Source: Pacificibacter marinus
Lineage (GTDB): Bacteria; Pseudomonadota; Alphaproteobacteria; Rhodobacterales; Rhodobacteraceae
DNA: 64,000 nucleotides
NCBI RefSeq assembly: GCF_900109555.1
Contig: NZ_FNZV01000013.1
Span: 1 to 64,000 of the forward strand
Direction: 5' to 3'
Positions within the stretch are counted from its first letter, which is position 1. Every line of letters starts with the position of its first letter. The notes beneath the pieces were generated by a model that worked only from the letters and a program-made list of their open reading frames with translations, ran no database searches and was not told the origin of the DNA. The translations under genes and the position numbers were made by a program. Positions 1 to 9,061 of the stretch are shown one piece after another.

Positions 1-427
1 AACATTATTATCAGTACGATAGCGCCATCGAGGTGCTTTTGGCGTTTCGGCCACATGCGCTCGGTGCTACGACTGTGCTACTTTTTGCAAGCCGTGCGCG
101 AACTGGAAGCACTGTGGAAGCAGCCGCAATGACATCCCAAACCGAACCGACGCTCAAATAATAGCGTCCGTTCAACCGACTGTGCTGCCAGCACTGTCAG
201 ACAAACCCCAAAAACATATCTATGAAATCGTATAAGAGACCAAAGCCCAGCTAAAGATCGCGCAACAGACGCAAAATTGACGGCGTTGCCTTGGGCGCAG
301 AGGTTGTCTCTAATTGCCAAGCGTAAAGGCGTTGGCTGTGCTTGTGATGGTCAAAACATCCGTTTAATTGGCGACGGTGCCCCTTCAAAGCTGAGTTTGA
401 TACGCCGGAAACCTATCGGTCAAAGTG
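1..427. other. Left-edge region without a convincing gene
   Basis: No full gene is supported here. On the + strand a frame is open from the window edge (base 3) to a TAA at 159-161, about 52 codons ending in ...TSQTEPTLK; it could be the C-terminus of a gene that begins outside the window. A second + frame is open to a TAG at 439-441 but has only a TTG start (277) and would overlap the end of the RND gene. Codon character is poor and stops occur in all frames between 162 and 220. It may be decayed coding sequence. No terminator or promoter stands out. Confidence 0.35.
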
Positions 428-3400
428 TCAGCAAGAGTTAGAGTTGGGGGGTGCTGCCACTTCGCGTAGGGACGAACAAGCTCCACTATGTTTGATATCA
501 TGTGCTCCCCCCCCCTCTGTCTCGGTCCGGAGCCGCTTGGCTGCGGCACCTGGTGCTGTGCCCCAAACAGCGACCCAACGATAGAAGATCGGCGTCAGGA
601 ACAGCGTGAACACGGTCGCAAATCCCAGCCCGCCGACGATCACCCAGCCCACAGCGATGCGTGCCTCTGCGCCCGCGCCCGATGTCAGGATGAGGGGCAA
701 TCCGCCAAAGACCGTTGAGACCATCGTCATCATCACAGGTCGAATACGCAAACGCAGGGCGTTGCGGATGGCGCTGTCGATGTCTTCGCCGGCTTCCCGC
801 AATTGGTTGGCAAATTCGACAATCAAGATGCCATTTTTTGCCATGACCCCAATGAGCATCACAAGACCAATCTGACTATAATAGTTCAGAGACCCACCCG
901 TCAGCGAGATTGCCAACAAAGCGGCAGCAAGGCCGAATGGCACCGTCATCATGATGACAACTGCACTGGCAAAACTCTCGAATTGTGCGGCAAGCACCAA
1001 AAGAACGACAACTAAGGCAACGCCAAAGACAGCATACATACCAGCCGCTGTATCATCCAATGTTGCGGCCTCTCCGGTAAAAATAATGCCCATGCCGTCA
1101 GGCAACACCTCGTCGGCGATGACCAGCAATTGATCCATGGCGGTCGACAGGTCGACATTGTCGCCCAAATTGGCCTGCATCGATACCGCCAAAGCCCCGC
1201 CAAAGCGTTCGATCTGCGCTTCGCTGACGACCGTTTCTAGCGAAGCAACGGCGGACAACGGAATATAGGCGCCGCTGTCCAAACGTATAGACATAGAGGC
1301 AATGTCAGAGGGATCATCAATGGGTGGTCCGCCGGGAACAACATTGACGTCGATTTCAGTGTCGTCGGAAAAGACGCTAACGGCAACGTCGCCCTGCACC
1401 AAGGCGCGCACAAGGCTTGTGATGTCCGCGCTGTTCAATCCCATGTCGCTCGCAGCGATGTTATCCACAGTGACTTCCAATTGTGCATCAACGCTATCGT
1501 TGGACAGCTGCGGGTTCACAAAGGTGTCGTCTTGCGACATTGCCGCGACTAGGCTGTCGGCGGCCTCGGTCATGTTCGCAAGGTTTGTACCTGTGACGGC
1601 AAAGCCAAGCCCGCTACCTGCCCCGCGAATGTTGAGGCTGTTGGAGGATCGTGCGCTGACCTGCACACCGGGCACCGACGACAGCTGGCCGCTGATCTGT
1701 GCGACTAGTTCCTGTTGGCTAAAGTCGCGCTCGCCCCAATCGGGCAGACGTACGACAATAAACGCGCTGGTGCCGCCACCCACGCCAATAATGCTCTGCA
1801 CTGCTTCGATCTGGCCGTTTTCCAGATAGGGCGCAAGGATATCTTCGACCAGTAAAACCTGCGTGTCGAGATAATCGACAGTCGTGTCCGATGCGCCCCG
1901 CGCTTGCACAAGGAAAAAGCCACGGTCTTCATCTGGCGTTACCGTTGAGGGCAACGTCATCGCCGCGCCGACGGCAATCATGGCAAAGCTAAGGGCAACG
2001 GTGAGAACGATGAGAGGCGTGCGAATAGCGGAATCCATCACATAGTCAAAACCACGGGCAAGACGGCTTGGCTTTGCGTCTTTGGTGTTGAGCTGTGATT
2101 TCCCTGGGTCGAGTAAAGCCGCCAATACCGGCGCAAGCGTTAACGCCGTGATCGAGGACAATGTCACGGCAAACGCCAGCACAAAACCAAACTCTGAAAA
2201 CACCCCCCCCGCCTGTCCAGGCAAGAACGAGATAGGAATGAAAACAGCGGCCAATGTTGCTGTTGTCGAAATCACTGCAAAGAACACTTCGTTCGTGCCC
2301 GATGCAGCGGCGGCAAATGCCCCCATCCCCATCTTGCGTTTGCGTACGATGTTTTCAATCACAACAATCGCATCATCCACAACCATCCCCGTCGCGAGAA
2401 CAAGTGCTAAAAGGCTGATGGTGTTGACCGAAAAACCGGTAATCCAAATCGCGGCAAGCGTGCCGATCAACGCCACAGGGATCGTGATGGCAGGGATCAG
2501 TGTCGCCCGTGGTGAACGCAGAAATAAGAAAATAACAGCGACCACAATCACAGTCGCCAGCAGGATTGATTTCACAACCTCGTTGATAGATCCTTCGATG
2601 AAAATCCCGTCGTCTGACGTCACGAGAAGCTGCACACCTTCGGGCAGTTGGGGGCGCAATTCTTCGACGGCGACGGCGACATCGCGCGAAATTTCAAGCG
2701 TATTACCAACCGATTGTCGCGTGATATCAAGGCCGACGGCTGTTTCACCATTCACCCGCGCATAAACACTCGTGTCTTCTGGGATCAGTTGAACAAAGGC
2801 AATGTCGGCCACCTGAGTCGTGTCATTAATTGGCAATTCATTGATCATCGCGACGGTGACCTGTTCGTTGCCAACCCGCAACGAGAGGGTCTGGGATTGC
2901 GTCGAGAGCGAGCCCAAAGCAGTGTCGTCGCGCAGCTGTTCCAATGCCGTGGAGACATCAAAGATCGTCAATCCTCGGCTTAACAACGACGGCATATTCA
3001 CCGCCACGCGAAATTCGTTGGCCCGGTTACCGCGCACTGTGACTTCGGCAATACCATCGATCAGGGATAACCGTTCGTAGACTGCGCCTTCGGCAATCTG
3101 GGTGAGCTCGTCAAAACTGGCGTCCCCCAGCAAAGCAAGGCGGATAATCGCGTCCGAATTGCTGTCGCTTTTGCTTACGCTGGGATCATCGATATCATCA
3201 GGCAGGGACCGCAGAGTGTCCGATACGATTTCGCGTGCTTCATTGGCTGCAATGTCAACATCCGTCCCGTCAGATAGGTCAATCGTGATGCGGCTCGACC
3301 CTGTGCTAGACGTCGATTCAATATAGGACATGCCCTCAAGGGCGCTCAGCGCGTCCTCAAGAACTTGGGTGACTTCGGTGTCCACGGTTGCCGCCACCGC

Positions 3401-3586
3401 GCCATCATAAGAGGTGCGCACGGATAAAACGGGTTGGTCCACATCGGGCATTTCGCGAATATCAACACTGGTCAACGCCGCAAGACCGGCAATAATAATC
3501 AGAAGATTCAGAACAATACCAAGGATCGGTCGCGCGACGAAAACGTCGGCGAAACCCGCCTTATGCGCTCTCTTTTCAAAACTCAT
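428..3586 (-). CDS. RND efflux permease (AcrB/HAE1-type)
   Basis: This is an inner-membrane proton-driven efflux pump subunit of 1052 residues, the usual length for hydrophobe/amphiphile RND permeases. The first membrane helix follows residue 20 (ILGIVLNLLIIIAGLAALT), then a large periplasmic loop. The proton-relay pair is visible in TM4 as GMVVDDAIVVIEN near residue 400, and the partner lysine as VMAKNGILIVEF in the C-terminal half. A second periplasmic loop lies between TM7 and TM8. Its ATG overlaps the stop of the adaptor gene upstream (ATGA), so the two are co-translated. No outer-membrane factor gene is adjacent, so a TolC-like protein encoded elsewhere is presumably used. The last ~30 residues after the final helix are low-complexity. 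Substrate cannot be told from the sequence. Confidence 0.93.
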   Translation of the reverse strand: MSFEKRAHKAGFADVFVARPILGIVLNLLIIIAGLAALTSVDIREMPDVDQPVLSVRTSYDGAVAATVDTEVTQVLEDALSALEGMSYIESTSSTGSSRITIDLSDGTDVDIAANEAREIVSDTLRSLPDDIDDPSVSKSDSNSDAIIRLALLGDASFDELTQIAEGAVYERLSLIDGIAEVTVRGNRANEFRVAVNMPSLLSRGLTIFDVSTALEQLRDDTALGSLSTQSQTLSLRVGNEQVTVAMINELPINDTTQVADIAFVQLIPEDTSVYARVNGETAVGLDITRQSVGNTLEISRDVAVAVEELRPQLPEGVQLLVTSDDGIFIEGSINEVVKSILLATVIVVAVIFLFLRSPRATLIPAITIPVALIGTLAAIWITGFSVNTISLLALVLATGMVVDDAIVVIENIVRKRKMGMGAFAAAASGTNEVFFAVISTTATLAAVFIPISFLPGQAGGVFSEFGFVLAFAVTLSSITALTLAPVLAALLDPGKSQLNTKDAKPSRLARGFDYVMDSAIRTPLIVLTVALSFAMIAVGAAMTLPSTVTPDEDRGFFLVQARGASDTTVDYLDTQVLLVEDILAPYLENGQIEAVQSIIGVGGGTSAFIVVRLPDWGERDFSQQELVAQISGQLSSVPGVQVSARSSNSLNIRGAGSGLGFAVTGTNLANMTEAADSLVAAMSQDDTFVNPQLSNDSVDAQLEVTVDNIAASDMGLNSADITSLVRALVQGDVAVSVFSDDTEIDVNVVPGGPPIDDPSDIASMSIRLDSGAYIPLSAVASLETVVSEAQIERFGGALAVSMQANLGDNVDLSTAMDQLLVIADEVLPDGMGIIFTGEAATLDDTAAGMYAVFGVALVVVLLVLAAQFESFASAVVIMMTVPFGLAAALLAISLTGGSLNYYSQIGLVMLIGVMAKNGILIVEFANQLREAGEDIDSAIRNALRLRIRPVMMTMVSTVFGGLPLILTSGAGAEARIAVGWVIVGGLGFATVFTLFLTPIFYRWVAVWGTAPGAAAKRLRTETEGGGAHDIKHSGACSSLREVAAPPNSNSC

Positions 3587-4707
3587 GCGCCTTGGCCCTC
3601 ACCAGTTTGTCCTGTCGAGATTTGCGCACCGTCCCGCAATTTCGCGGCGCCCTCGATCACGATTTGCGCGCCCACAGGTGCATCCGTTTCAATCCAGACT
3701 TGATCGCCATCGCGATACCGAATGGTCACGGGGACACGACTTGCCTTACCATCCTGCGCGACCCAAATACCCGCGCCAGCGCGGTCCCATGTGATCGCGG
3801 TAGATGTCACGACGGGCAATGGATCGGTTTCTTCGGACATGCGGGTTGTAAAGGTCATACCCGATAGCAACAGGCCATCGGAATTGTCTATTTCGGCCTG
3901 CACCGTGGCGCTGCGCGTAACGCTGTCGAGACGGCTGTCAAATGCTTTGATACGGCCCTCGAATACGCGCCCAACATAGGTCGGAGTTGATACGAAAACT
4001 GGTTTGCCTTCAGCCAACAATCCGATCGAGCGTTCAGGGACTTCAAATTCTGCCAATAGGGTCGTGGACTCGTCAATCGTCACGATTATGTCTCCGCTGG
4101 ACAATCGATCCCCGATGTCGACATCGCTCAACCCGAGGCGGCCAGAAATCGGTGCGACAATCGTACGGCTTTCCAGCGCGACCTCGGCCAACCCGACATT
4201 GGCCTGTGCCAACCGCAGCGCCACTTCGGCTTCGGAAAGAGCAACGTCAGTGATAACAGAGTTGCCTGTGTTGCGAAGCCCTTCGTAGCGCGTGACGGTG
4301 GCCTGCGCCAAGTCGCGGTTGGCTTGTGCGATTTCAAGGGACAGACGCTCAGTACGGTCATCCAGACGCAGAATAACATCACCCTTTTCAATCAGAGTGT
4401 TGGCATGCAGTGCAGCTTCGACAACCTCGCCAGTTTCCGTCGTAACCACATCGGCGCGGCGCAATGAAACTGCACTGCCGACCGTGCGCAAAACAAGCCT
4501 GTATGTACGTTCCTCAAGAGGTGCGAGAACAACAGTCGTCGCCCGGCCCTGCCCACGCGAGCCAGAAGTTTGGCCGCGCGCCGAGGCCGCATTCTCAGTT
4601 GGTGCGCTGCCCCATATCTGTGTGATCTGTTCGGGAACTCCGAAAACGATACCATAGGTGCCCGCAAGGACACCCAACGAGAGAGTAACAATGATCATTT
4701 TTTTCAA
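3583..4707 (-). CDS. RND efflux periplasmic adaptor (membrane fusion protein)
   Basis: This protein bridges the RND permease to an outer-membrane channel. An N-terminal hydrophobic anchor (IIVTLSLGVLAGTYG) is followed by a low-complexity linker. Next come a biotinyl-lipoyl-like half (TTETGEVVEAAL), an alpha-helical hairpin (residues ~120-175), the second lipoyl half (IVAPISGRLGLSDVDIGD) and a beta-barrel region. The longest reading uses a TTG at 4707, giving a lysine-rich MKK start with GGAG 11 nt upstream; an ATG three codons in (4698) is the alternative. The 3' end overlaps the permease start by 4 nt. No efflux regulator is adjacent. Confidence 0.9.
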   Translation of the reverse strand: MKKMIIVTLSLGVLAGTYGIVFGVPEQITQIWGSAPTENAASARGQTSGSRGQGRATTVVLAPLEERTYRLVLRTVGSAVSLRRADVVTTETGEVVEAALHANTLIEKGDVILRLDDRTERLSLEIAQANRDLAQATVTRYEGLRNTGNSVITDVALSEAEVALRLAQANVGLAEVALESRTIVAPISGRLGLSDVDIGDRLSSGDIIVTIDESTTLLAEFEVPERSIGLLAEGKPVFVSTPTYVGRVFEGRIKAFDSRLDSVTRSATVQAEIDNSDGLLLSGMTFTTRMSEETDPLPVVTSTAITWDRAGAGIWVAQDGKASRVPVTIRYRDGDQVWIETDAPVGAQIVIEGAAKLRDGAQISTGQTGEGQGA

Positions 4708-4781
4708 AGTCTTCTTAGCTCCTAAACTCGGATCGCCCTATGGGCCACATTCAGCGAGAAATCTGTATTCAGTCTATTGTG

Positions 4782-5318
4782 TCACATCATACGCTTAAGC
4801 ACATCATCACGTTGGATGAAACGATGCCAAACAGTTGCCATGACAATATGCCCAAGCACCACAGCCGCGAGAATCCATCCCATTTCGCCATGCCATTCAG
4901 CAACAGCTTGTGTCCAAGCGATCGCCGCTTCCCGCACTGGAAAAACCGATATACCAAAGTAACTAAGCCCGCGCGCACCTCCTGCAGCAGCAATAATTCT
5001 GACAGCGGGTACGATGACCATAAAGACATATAGCGCGATATGTCCTGCCTTAGCTGCCTGCCCCATAAGACCCGCATCAGCGGGCCGCTTGCCGAGGTTC
5101 AAAAGCCCCCACGCGCCCCGCAGTAGGACTAACATGAACAGGGTCATACCTAGGTTTGCGTGATAACTCCAAAGCGTTTCGCGTAGGGGGTTTGCACGGG
5201 GCAAGGCCCAATGTGCCGCTGCAGAAAGGAATTGCAGGGCAAATAACACGGCCATGCTCCAGTGAAATACGCGACTAACGAGACCAAATCGGTCTGGAGT
5301 GTCTGATAAATTGGTCAT
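4782..5318 (-). CDS. Cytochrome b561 family protein
   Basis: A four-helix membrane protein of 178 residues that should carry two b-type hemes and move electrons from quinol or to a periplasmic acceptor. Paired histidines are visible in the expected helices: RVFHWSMAVLF, WSYHANLGMTLF, KAGHIALYVF and EWHGEMGWILAAVVLGH. I chose the start at MTNLSDTPDRFG because family members begin just before the first His-bearing helix. An upstream in-frame extension to 5468 is hydrophilic and unlike the family. The gene stands alone, downstream of nothing obviously co-transcribed. Partner and exact redox role are unknown. Confidence 0.85.
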   Translation of the reverse strand: MTNLSDTPDRFGLVSRVFHWSMAVLFALQFLSAAAHWALPRANPLRETLWSYHANLGMTLFMLVLLRGAWGLLNLGKRPADAGLMGQAAKAGHIALYVFMVIVPAVRIIAAAGGARGLSYFGISVFPVREAAIAWTQAVAEWHGEMGWILAAVVLGHIVMATVWHRFIQRDDVLKRMM

Positions 5319-5616
5319 GAAGATATCCCGCTCATGAATGTGTTCCTTTTCATACGGGCTCATCGGCTTATTCCGTCGCTTTTGTTTGAATTTTTTTGCA
5401 ATGGCTGGACCGTCTGTCGACCGACGCCCAGAGTATCCCTGGGCTGGCTGTTGCAGGACTGTCTTCACATTGATCAGTGCCCCAAGGTTTCTCCAGCTTG
5501 TGTGGTGCCCTTGGGGTTAAATCTTTGACGTTTGGCGGCTACACGAAATACGCTTTACACGGCTCTGGCTGGCGGATGTTGGTCATCAAAATACCCGATA
5601 GCCTACGGCCTCTGAG
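5319..5616. other. Intergenic gap with an inverted repeat
   Basis: This is nearly 300 bases between the cytochrome b561 start and the sulfotransferase stop. It holds an 8-bp perfect inverted repeat, CCCCAAGG at 5480-5487 and CCTTGGGG at 5509-5516, separated by 21 nt. It has no T-tract, so it does not look like an intrinsic terminator. Open frames here are only N-terminal extensions of the cytochrome frame and shadows. The repeat could be a protein-binding site or structured leader; no assignment is possible. Confidence 0.4.
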
Positions 5617-6258
5617 TCACTGTGCGGTGTCTGGGAATTTATAGCCGAAGTTATCAAAATCGCGTTGATAGATACGCTCTACAAGCGCCCGAGATTCTGG
5701 GCAATAAAATGCGTCTAACGCCCTGTTTTTTGTCATATTTTGATAGGGTAGTTCAGTATAGGGAATATCCAATTCACTACACAGCTTACTGAAGCTGATA
5801 TTCAGCATCTCAAATCTAAGTATTTGATCCACAAGCAATTTACCGGATCGATCCACGAGAAAACTTGATTGATCCATCGGTGTCGCATTATGTGCCCTAT
5901 GCTCGAGGAACTGAACGAAGGTTAGGTCTGCCGTTCTCTTGTGGTGTCGGTGACCGGTGCGTTGACATAAAAAGCGGTAATACGATGCAGCATGTTCATA
6001 GGGGTTACGAACAACTGCGAATTTATACAGGTCTTCGAATTGTATGCGCCCGAGTTTTCGTCTGATATGCAGGGCAGTATCATGCTGGCGTAGATAAACT
6101 TTGTCTGCAGCTTCCGGAAACGGAATATGAGATGTAATTTTGCGGCTTAAAGGTTTGTTTTTTGGCAATGAATACGGCGCTAAGGTCGTCGTTATAGACG
6201 ATCCAGCTGTTTTTGGCACATGTATGAACAAAAACTTTTTTTCGAGCGATAATAACAT
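5617..6258 (-). CDS. Sulfotransferase-family protein (Sulfotransfer_2-like)
   Basis: A predicted PAPS-dependent sulfotransferase of about 213 residues. The 5'-phosphosulfate loop is clear near the N-terminus (FIHVPKTAGSSITTTL) and a 3'-phosphate-binding motif follows as VVRNPYEHAASYYRF. Proteins of this type sulfate carbohydrates of capsules, lipopolysaccharide or Nod-factor-like molecules; the acceptor here is not known. I start at the ATG just before LLSLEKKFLFIHVP (6258) rather than at 6294. The gene and its flanks are visibly richer in A/T than the neighbours, with many TTT/AAA codons, which suggests acquisition by transfer. No glycosyltransferase or polysaccharide gene lies beside it. 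Confidence 0.8.
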   Translation of the reverse strand: MLLSLEKKFLFIHVPKTAGSSITTTLAPYSLPKNKPLSRKITSHIPFPEAADKVYLRQHDTALHIRRKLGRIQFEDLYKFAVVRNPYEHAASYYRFLCQRTGHRHHKRTADLTFVQFLEHRAHNATPMDQSSFLVDRSGKLLVDQILRFEMLNISFSKLCSELDIPYTELPYQNMTKNRALDAFYCPESRALVERIYQRDFDNFGYKFPDTAQ

Positions 6259-6464
6259 GCGCGCTCTATAGCAAAAGCCAAGCGCGTAAATCAACTGTTA
6301 TGATCTGGGTGTTTCGATATGATGGTAGGCTTTGATTTTTTGATTTTTGCTGGCAACACGATACTTTAGCAGAGATAGTCTGCTGCGTGATTTTCGTGAT
6401 GGGCACGTCACTAGAGTTTGAAGTTGGTGGGGGCGAGTGCTCAATGCAGGTACGCATTTTGCGG

Positions 6465-7376
6465 TCAAAGAATGATCCCGTCAGCTTTCAGTTTTTCAAT
6501 CTCTATTGCGACGATGTCGGAAAACGCTTGACCAATCCGGCTTAGCACGCGTTCTTTGGGTACGAATTGCGCAATATCCCAGCTAATTGTAGGCAACAGT
6601 TGGTGATCGGAAATCGTATCTGGGTTGCACAGCAGGCGAGCCACAGGATCGACAATTGCGACACCCAATCCCGCCTCAACAAGCCCGACCACATTGTGCA
6701 AAGTGCGGCACTCGGCAGCGATATTGCGTTCGAATTCTATTGTTTGCATCAGATAATCAATCCGCATCCGCAGCGGGCTACCCGTTGACAGATCTATGAA
6801 TGGCTCGTCGCGGATGCGTGGCAAAGGAATACCTCCAGGTGTACTGAGAGGATGCCCCTTTGGCAAAAGACAGCGCGCTTCGCAGGTCGCAAGACGTGTC
6901 ACATGCGCGCCATAAGGGTCGGCGTCGAGTGTGATGCCAATCGCCATGTCACAGCTGCGCTCACTGATCATCCGCAACATTTCACTCATGCCAACATCTA
7001 GCAAACGGACACTGACACGAGGATGGGTTTTTCTAAACGTCTTCAAAGCACTGATTAAAAACGTATCGCAAAATATCGGTTGGGCCGCGATGACAAGGTG
7101 TCCGCGTTGATTGTTGGCAATCGCCCGTGCTTCTTCTGACAAAGCGCGGAAACTTGTTAGGCTTCGGATGACTGTTTGATGCAGTTGAAATGCCTCAGGT
7201 GTCGGCACCAAATTGTTGCGTTTGCGGAAAAATAGGGCGAACCCAACTTTTTCTTCAAGCGACGTCAGTAGTCGACTGATTGCGGGCTGACTCAAATCGT
7301 TTTCTTCAGCCGCACTTTTCATCGCGCCAAGGCGCATATAGGCGTCAAACGCCTCCATTTCACGGATTTTTATCAT
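6465..7376 (-). CDS. LysR-family transcriptional regulator of the tct operon
   Basis: A 303-residue LysR regulator. The N-terminal winged helix-turn-helix is complete (residues ~5-62, including SAAEENDLSQPAISRLLTSL) and is followed by a periplasmic-binding-protein-like effector domain. It is transcribed divergently from tctC, with 122 bp between the starts. That gap holds a near-perfect LysR-type palindrome, so it very probably controls tctCBA and argE and itself. LysR proteins usually respond to a pathway substrate or intermediate; here that would be the transported compound, which is unknown. Confidence 0.92.
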   Translation of the reverse strand: MIKIREMEAFDAYMRLGAMKSAAEENDLSQPAISRLLTSLEEKVGFALFFRKRNNLVPTPEAFQLHQTVIRSLTSFRALSEEARAIANNQRGHLVIAAQPIFCDTFLISALKTFRKTHPRVSVRLLDVGMSEMLRMISERSCDMAIGITLDADPYGAHVTRLATCEARCLLPKGHPLSTPGGIPLPRIRDEPFIDLSTGSPLRMRIDYLMQTIEFERNIAAECRTLHNVVGLVEAGLGVAIVDPVARLLCNPDTISDHQLLPTISWDIAQFVPKERVLSRIGQAFSDIVAIEIEKLKADGIIL

Positions 7377-7388
7377 CTCTCAACCCTC

Positions 7389-7439
7389 AGTATGCGATTT
7401 ATGCATACTAGAGTATTTTATTGTTAAAAATAGAATACT
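7389..7439. promoter_or_regulatory. LysR operator region between lysR and tctC
   Basis: Two dyads sit side by side. The first is AGTATGC-N7-GCATACT at 7389-7409, perfect over 7-bp arms, which fits the LysR T-N11-A pattern (AGTAT-N11-ATACT). The second is AGTATT at 7412-7417 with AATACT at 7434-7439. Both share the AGTAT/ATACT half-site. The arrangement looks like the recognition and activation sites of a LysR regulator. The first site lies 13 nt from the lysR start, consistent with autorepression. Confidence 0.7.
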
Positions 7440-7498
7440 GTGAATTGTTGCAAATATTCCAACAGGTCTTCAGGACCAAAAACTAGAGGTTCTCAAAA

Positions 7499-8476
7499 AT
7501 GAAAAAACTTATCTCTACACTCGCTATTGCAGCGTCTGTTGTCGTTGGCGCGGCGCAGGCTGATGGGACGTACCCAGACAGAGCAGTGACTTTGGTTATT
7601 CCATATGGTCCAGGTGGTGCATCTGATCTTGCTGGGCGTGCCTTGGCAGAATCCGCAAAGCCATTTCTTGGCCAGCCAATCACTGCGGTGAACAAACCCG
7701 GTGCTGGCGGTATGGTTGGTGCGCGGTCCGTTGTTGATGCAGACGCTGATGGTTACACTTTGTTGTTGGCACGCGTTGGCATGGCTTTGACGCCAGCCGT
7801 GAACCCACAGGCAACGGTCGACTGGGATTCTTACACTTTCGTGGCAGCGCTTGAAGCTTCACCTATGATTTTGGCTGTTAAGGGTGATGCGCCTTACGAG
7901 ACAACCGAAGAGCTTTTGGCTGCGATCAAAGACAGCAATGGGGCGATGTCCTATGCTGCGTCTGGCGCGACTGCCATCGATGGGTTTTCCACACAGTCAT
8001 TGCTGTCTGATGCCGGCTTAGACCCGCTCACGGCAGCGACACTCGTGCCCTACAAAGGCGGTGGTGCTTTGGCGACTGCGCTTTTGGGTGGGCATGTTGA
8101 TTTCCTAGCGATTTCTGCTGGGTCTTTGATCCCGCACATCGAAAGCGGCGACATGAAAGCACTTATGGTTTTTGCTCCCGCGCGTATGGAAAAGCTTCCA
8201 GATGTGCCGACAGCAGCAGAGCTTGGCTATAAACAAGCTGGTCAAGTGACGGGTTGGAGCGCGCTATACGGTCCTAAAAATCTGCCTGAAGATGTACTTG
8301 CGAAATGGCAAAGTGTTCTGGCCGAAGTTGCGACTGATGAGACATGGTTGACACTCGCGGAACGTCGCGGATCGATTTCCACTGTCGGTAAAATCGATAT
8401 GCCTGTGTATGCTCAAGAGCAATATGAGCTGTTCAATGGTCTTGCCAAAAAGTTTGGGTACCTACCAGCTGAATAA
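7499..8476 (+). CDS. tctC: Tripartite tricarboxylate transporter substrate-binding protein TctC
   Basis: A periplasmic solute receptor of the TTT family, 325 residues. A typical signal peptide (MKKLISTLAIAASVVVGAAQA) ends before DGTYPDRAVTLVIPYGPGG, the conserved N-terminal strand and glycine-rich loop of Bug/TctC proteins. KPGAGGMVGARSV is the second conserved ligand loop. It is the first gene of tctC-tctB-tctA-argE and is followed by a strong stem-loop. Such receptors bind carboxylates such as citrate, succinate, aromatic acids or amino acid derivatives; the downstream M20 deacylase hints at an N-acylated amino acid here. Confidence 0.93.
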   Translation: MKKLISTLAIAASVVVGAAQADGTYPDRAVTLVIPYGPGGASDLAGRALAESAKPFLGQPITAVNKPGAGGMVGARSVVDADADGYTLLLARVGMALTPAVNPQATVDWDSYTFVAALEASPMILAVKGDAPYETTEELLAAIKDSNGAMSYAASGATAIDGFSTQSLLSDAGLDPLTAATLVPYKGGGALATALLGGHVDFLAISAGSLIPHIESGDMKALMVFAPARMEKLPDVPTAAELGYKQAGQVTGWSALYGPKNLPEDVLAKWQSVLAEVATDETWLTLAERRGSISTVGKIDMPVYAQEQYELFNGLAKKFGYLPAE

Positions 8477-8491
8477 TCTCCCGTTGAATTG

Positions 8492-8521
8492 TGGATCGCG
8501 GTCCTGAACGGTCGCGATCCA
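8492..8521 (+). other. Stem-loop between tctC and tctB
   Basis: TGGATCGCG at 8492-8500 pairs perfectly with CGCGATCCA at 8513-8521 across a 12-nt loop. It starts 16 nt after the tctC stop. There is no T-tract, so full termination is unlikely. Hairpins after the first, highly expressed binding-protein gene are known to stabilise the upstream mRNA or reduce read-through. Similar hairpins follow the dctP-type and peptide-binding genes in this window. Confidence 0.65.
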
Positions 8522-8539
8522 TACATGAGGATTCCTGTC

Positions 8540-9049
8540 ATGAAGCTTCCCTTAAATCGCGGTCCATTGTTGCAGGGCCTCGCGATTATAGCGTTTTTTA
8601 CGTTCGTTGTTTTGGTTCTTATTCCGGCATATGTGCCACGCCCTGCGTTTATTCCCGGCTTCGCGCCTCCCCCGGATATGTGGCCACGCACCGTATCGAT
8701 TATTGGTGCGGTGATTGGACTTATAACTGTGGTCGGGGCGTTGTTTGGTCGGGGTGTTCCTACTGAGCAAATCACCACAGATGGCGCATCGTCTAAGATT
8801 CATTTCCTGCGATTTCTTGCTGTACTGCTGTGTTTTGCAGGATTTCTCATTTTAGTGCCTTTGATCGGATTTTTGCTGTCGGCCGTTGTGCTGATTGGTG
8901 TCGCGATCTTTTTGGCGGGCGAACGCAAGCATTGGGTTTGGGCCGCAGGCATCACACTTGTAGGACCTTTTCTTCTGGTGAGCTTTTTCCATTCTGTGCT
9001 TGGAACGCAGTTCCCTGTGGGCGCACTGACCAAATCACTTGGCTTTTGA
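8540..9049 (+). CDS. tctB: Tripartite tricarboxylate transporter small permease TctB
   Basis: The small four-helix membrane subunit of the TTT transporter, about 169 residues. Hydrophobic segments are at residues ~10-30, 48-67, 85-125 and 135-155. The start is MKLPLNRGP at 8540, with AGG nine bases upstream; the longer reading from 8489 runs through the hairpin and is unlikely. It lies between the binding protein and the large permease, the standard order. TctB proteins vary greatly and carry no catalytic motif; they support TctA in sodium-coupled uptake. Confidence 0.88.
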   Translation: MKLPLNRGPLLQGLAIIAFFTFVVLVLIPAYVPRPAFIPGFAPPPDMWPRTVSIIGAVIGLITVVGALFGRGVPTEQITTDGASSKIHFLRFLAVLLCFAGFLILVPLIGFLLSAVVLIGVAIFLAGERKHWVWAAGITLVGPFLLVSFFHSVLGTQFPVGALTKSLGF

Positions 9050-9061
9050 TCGGACGATACA

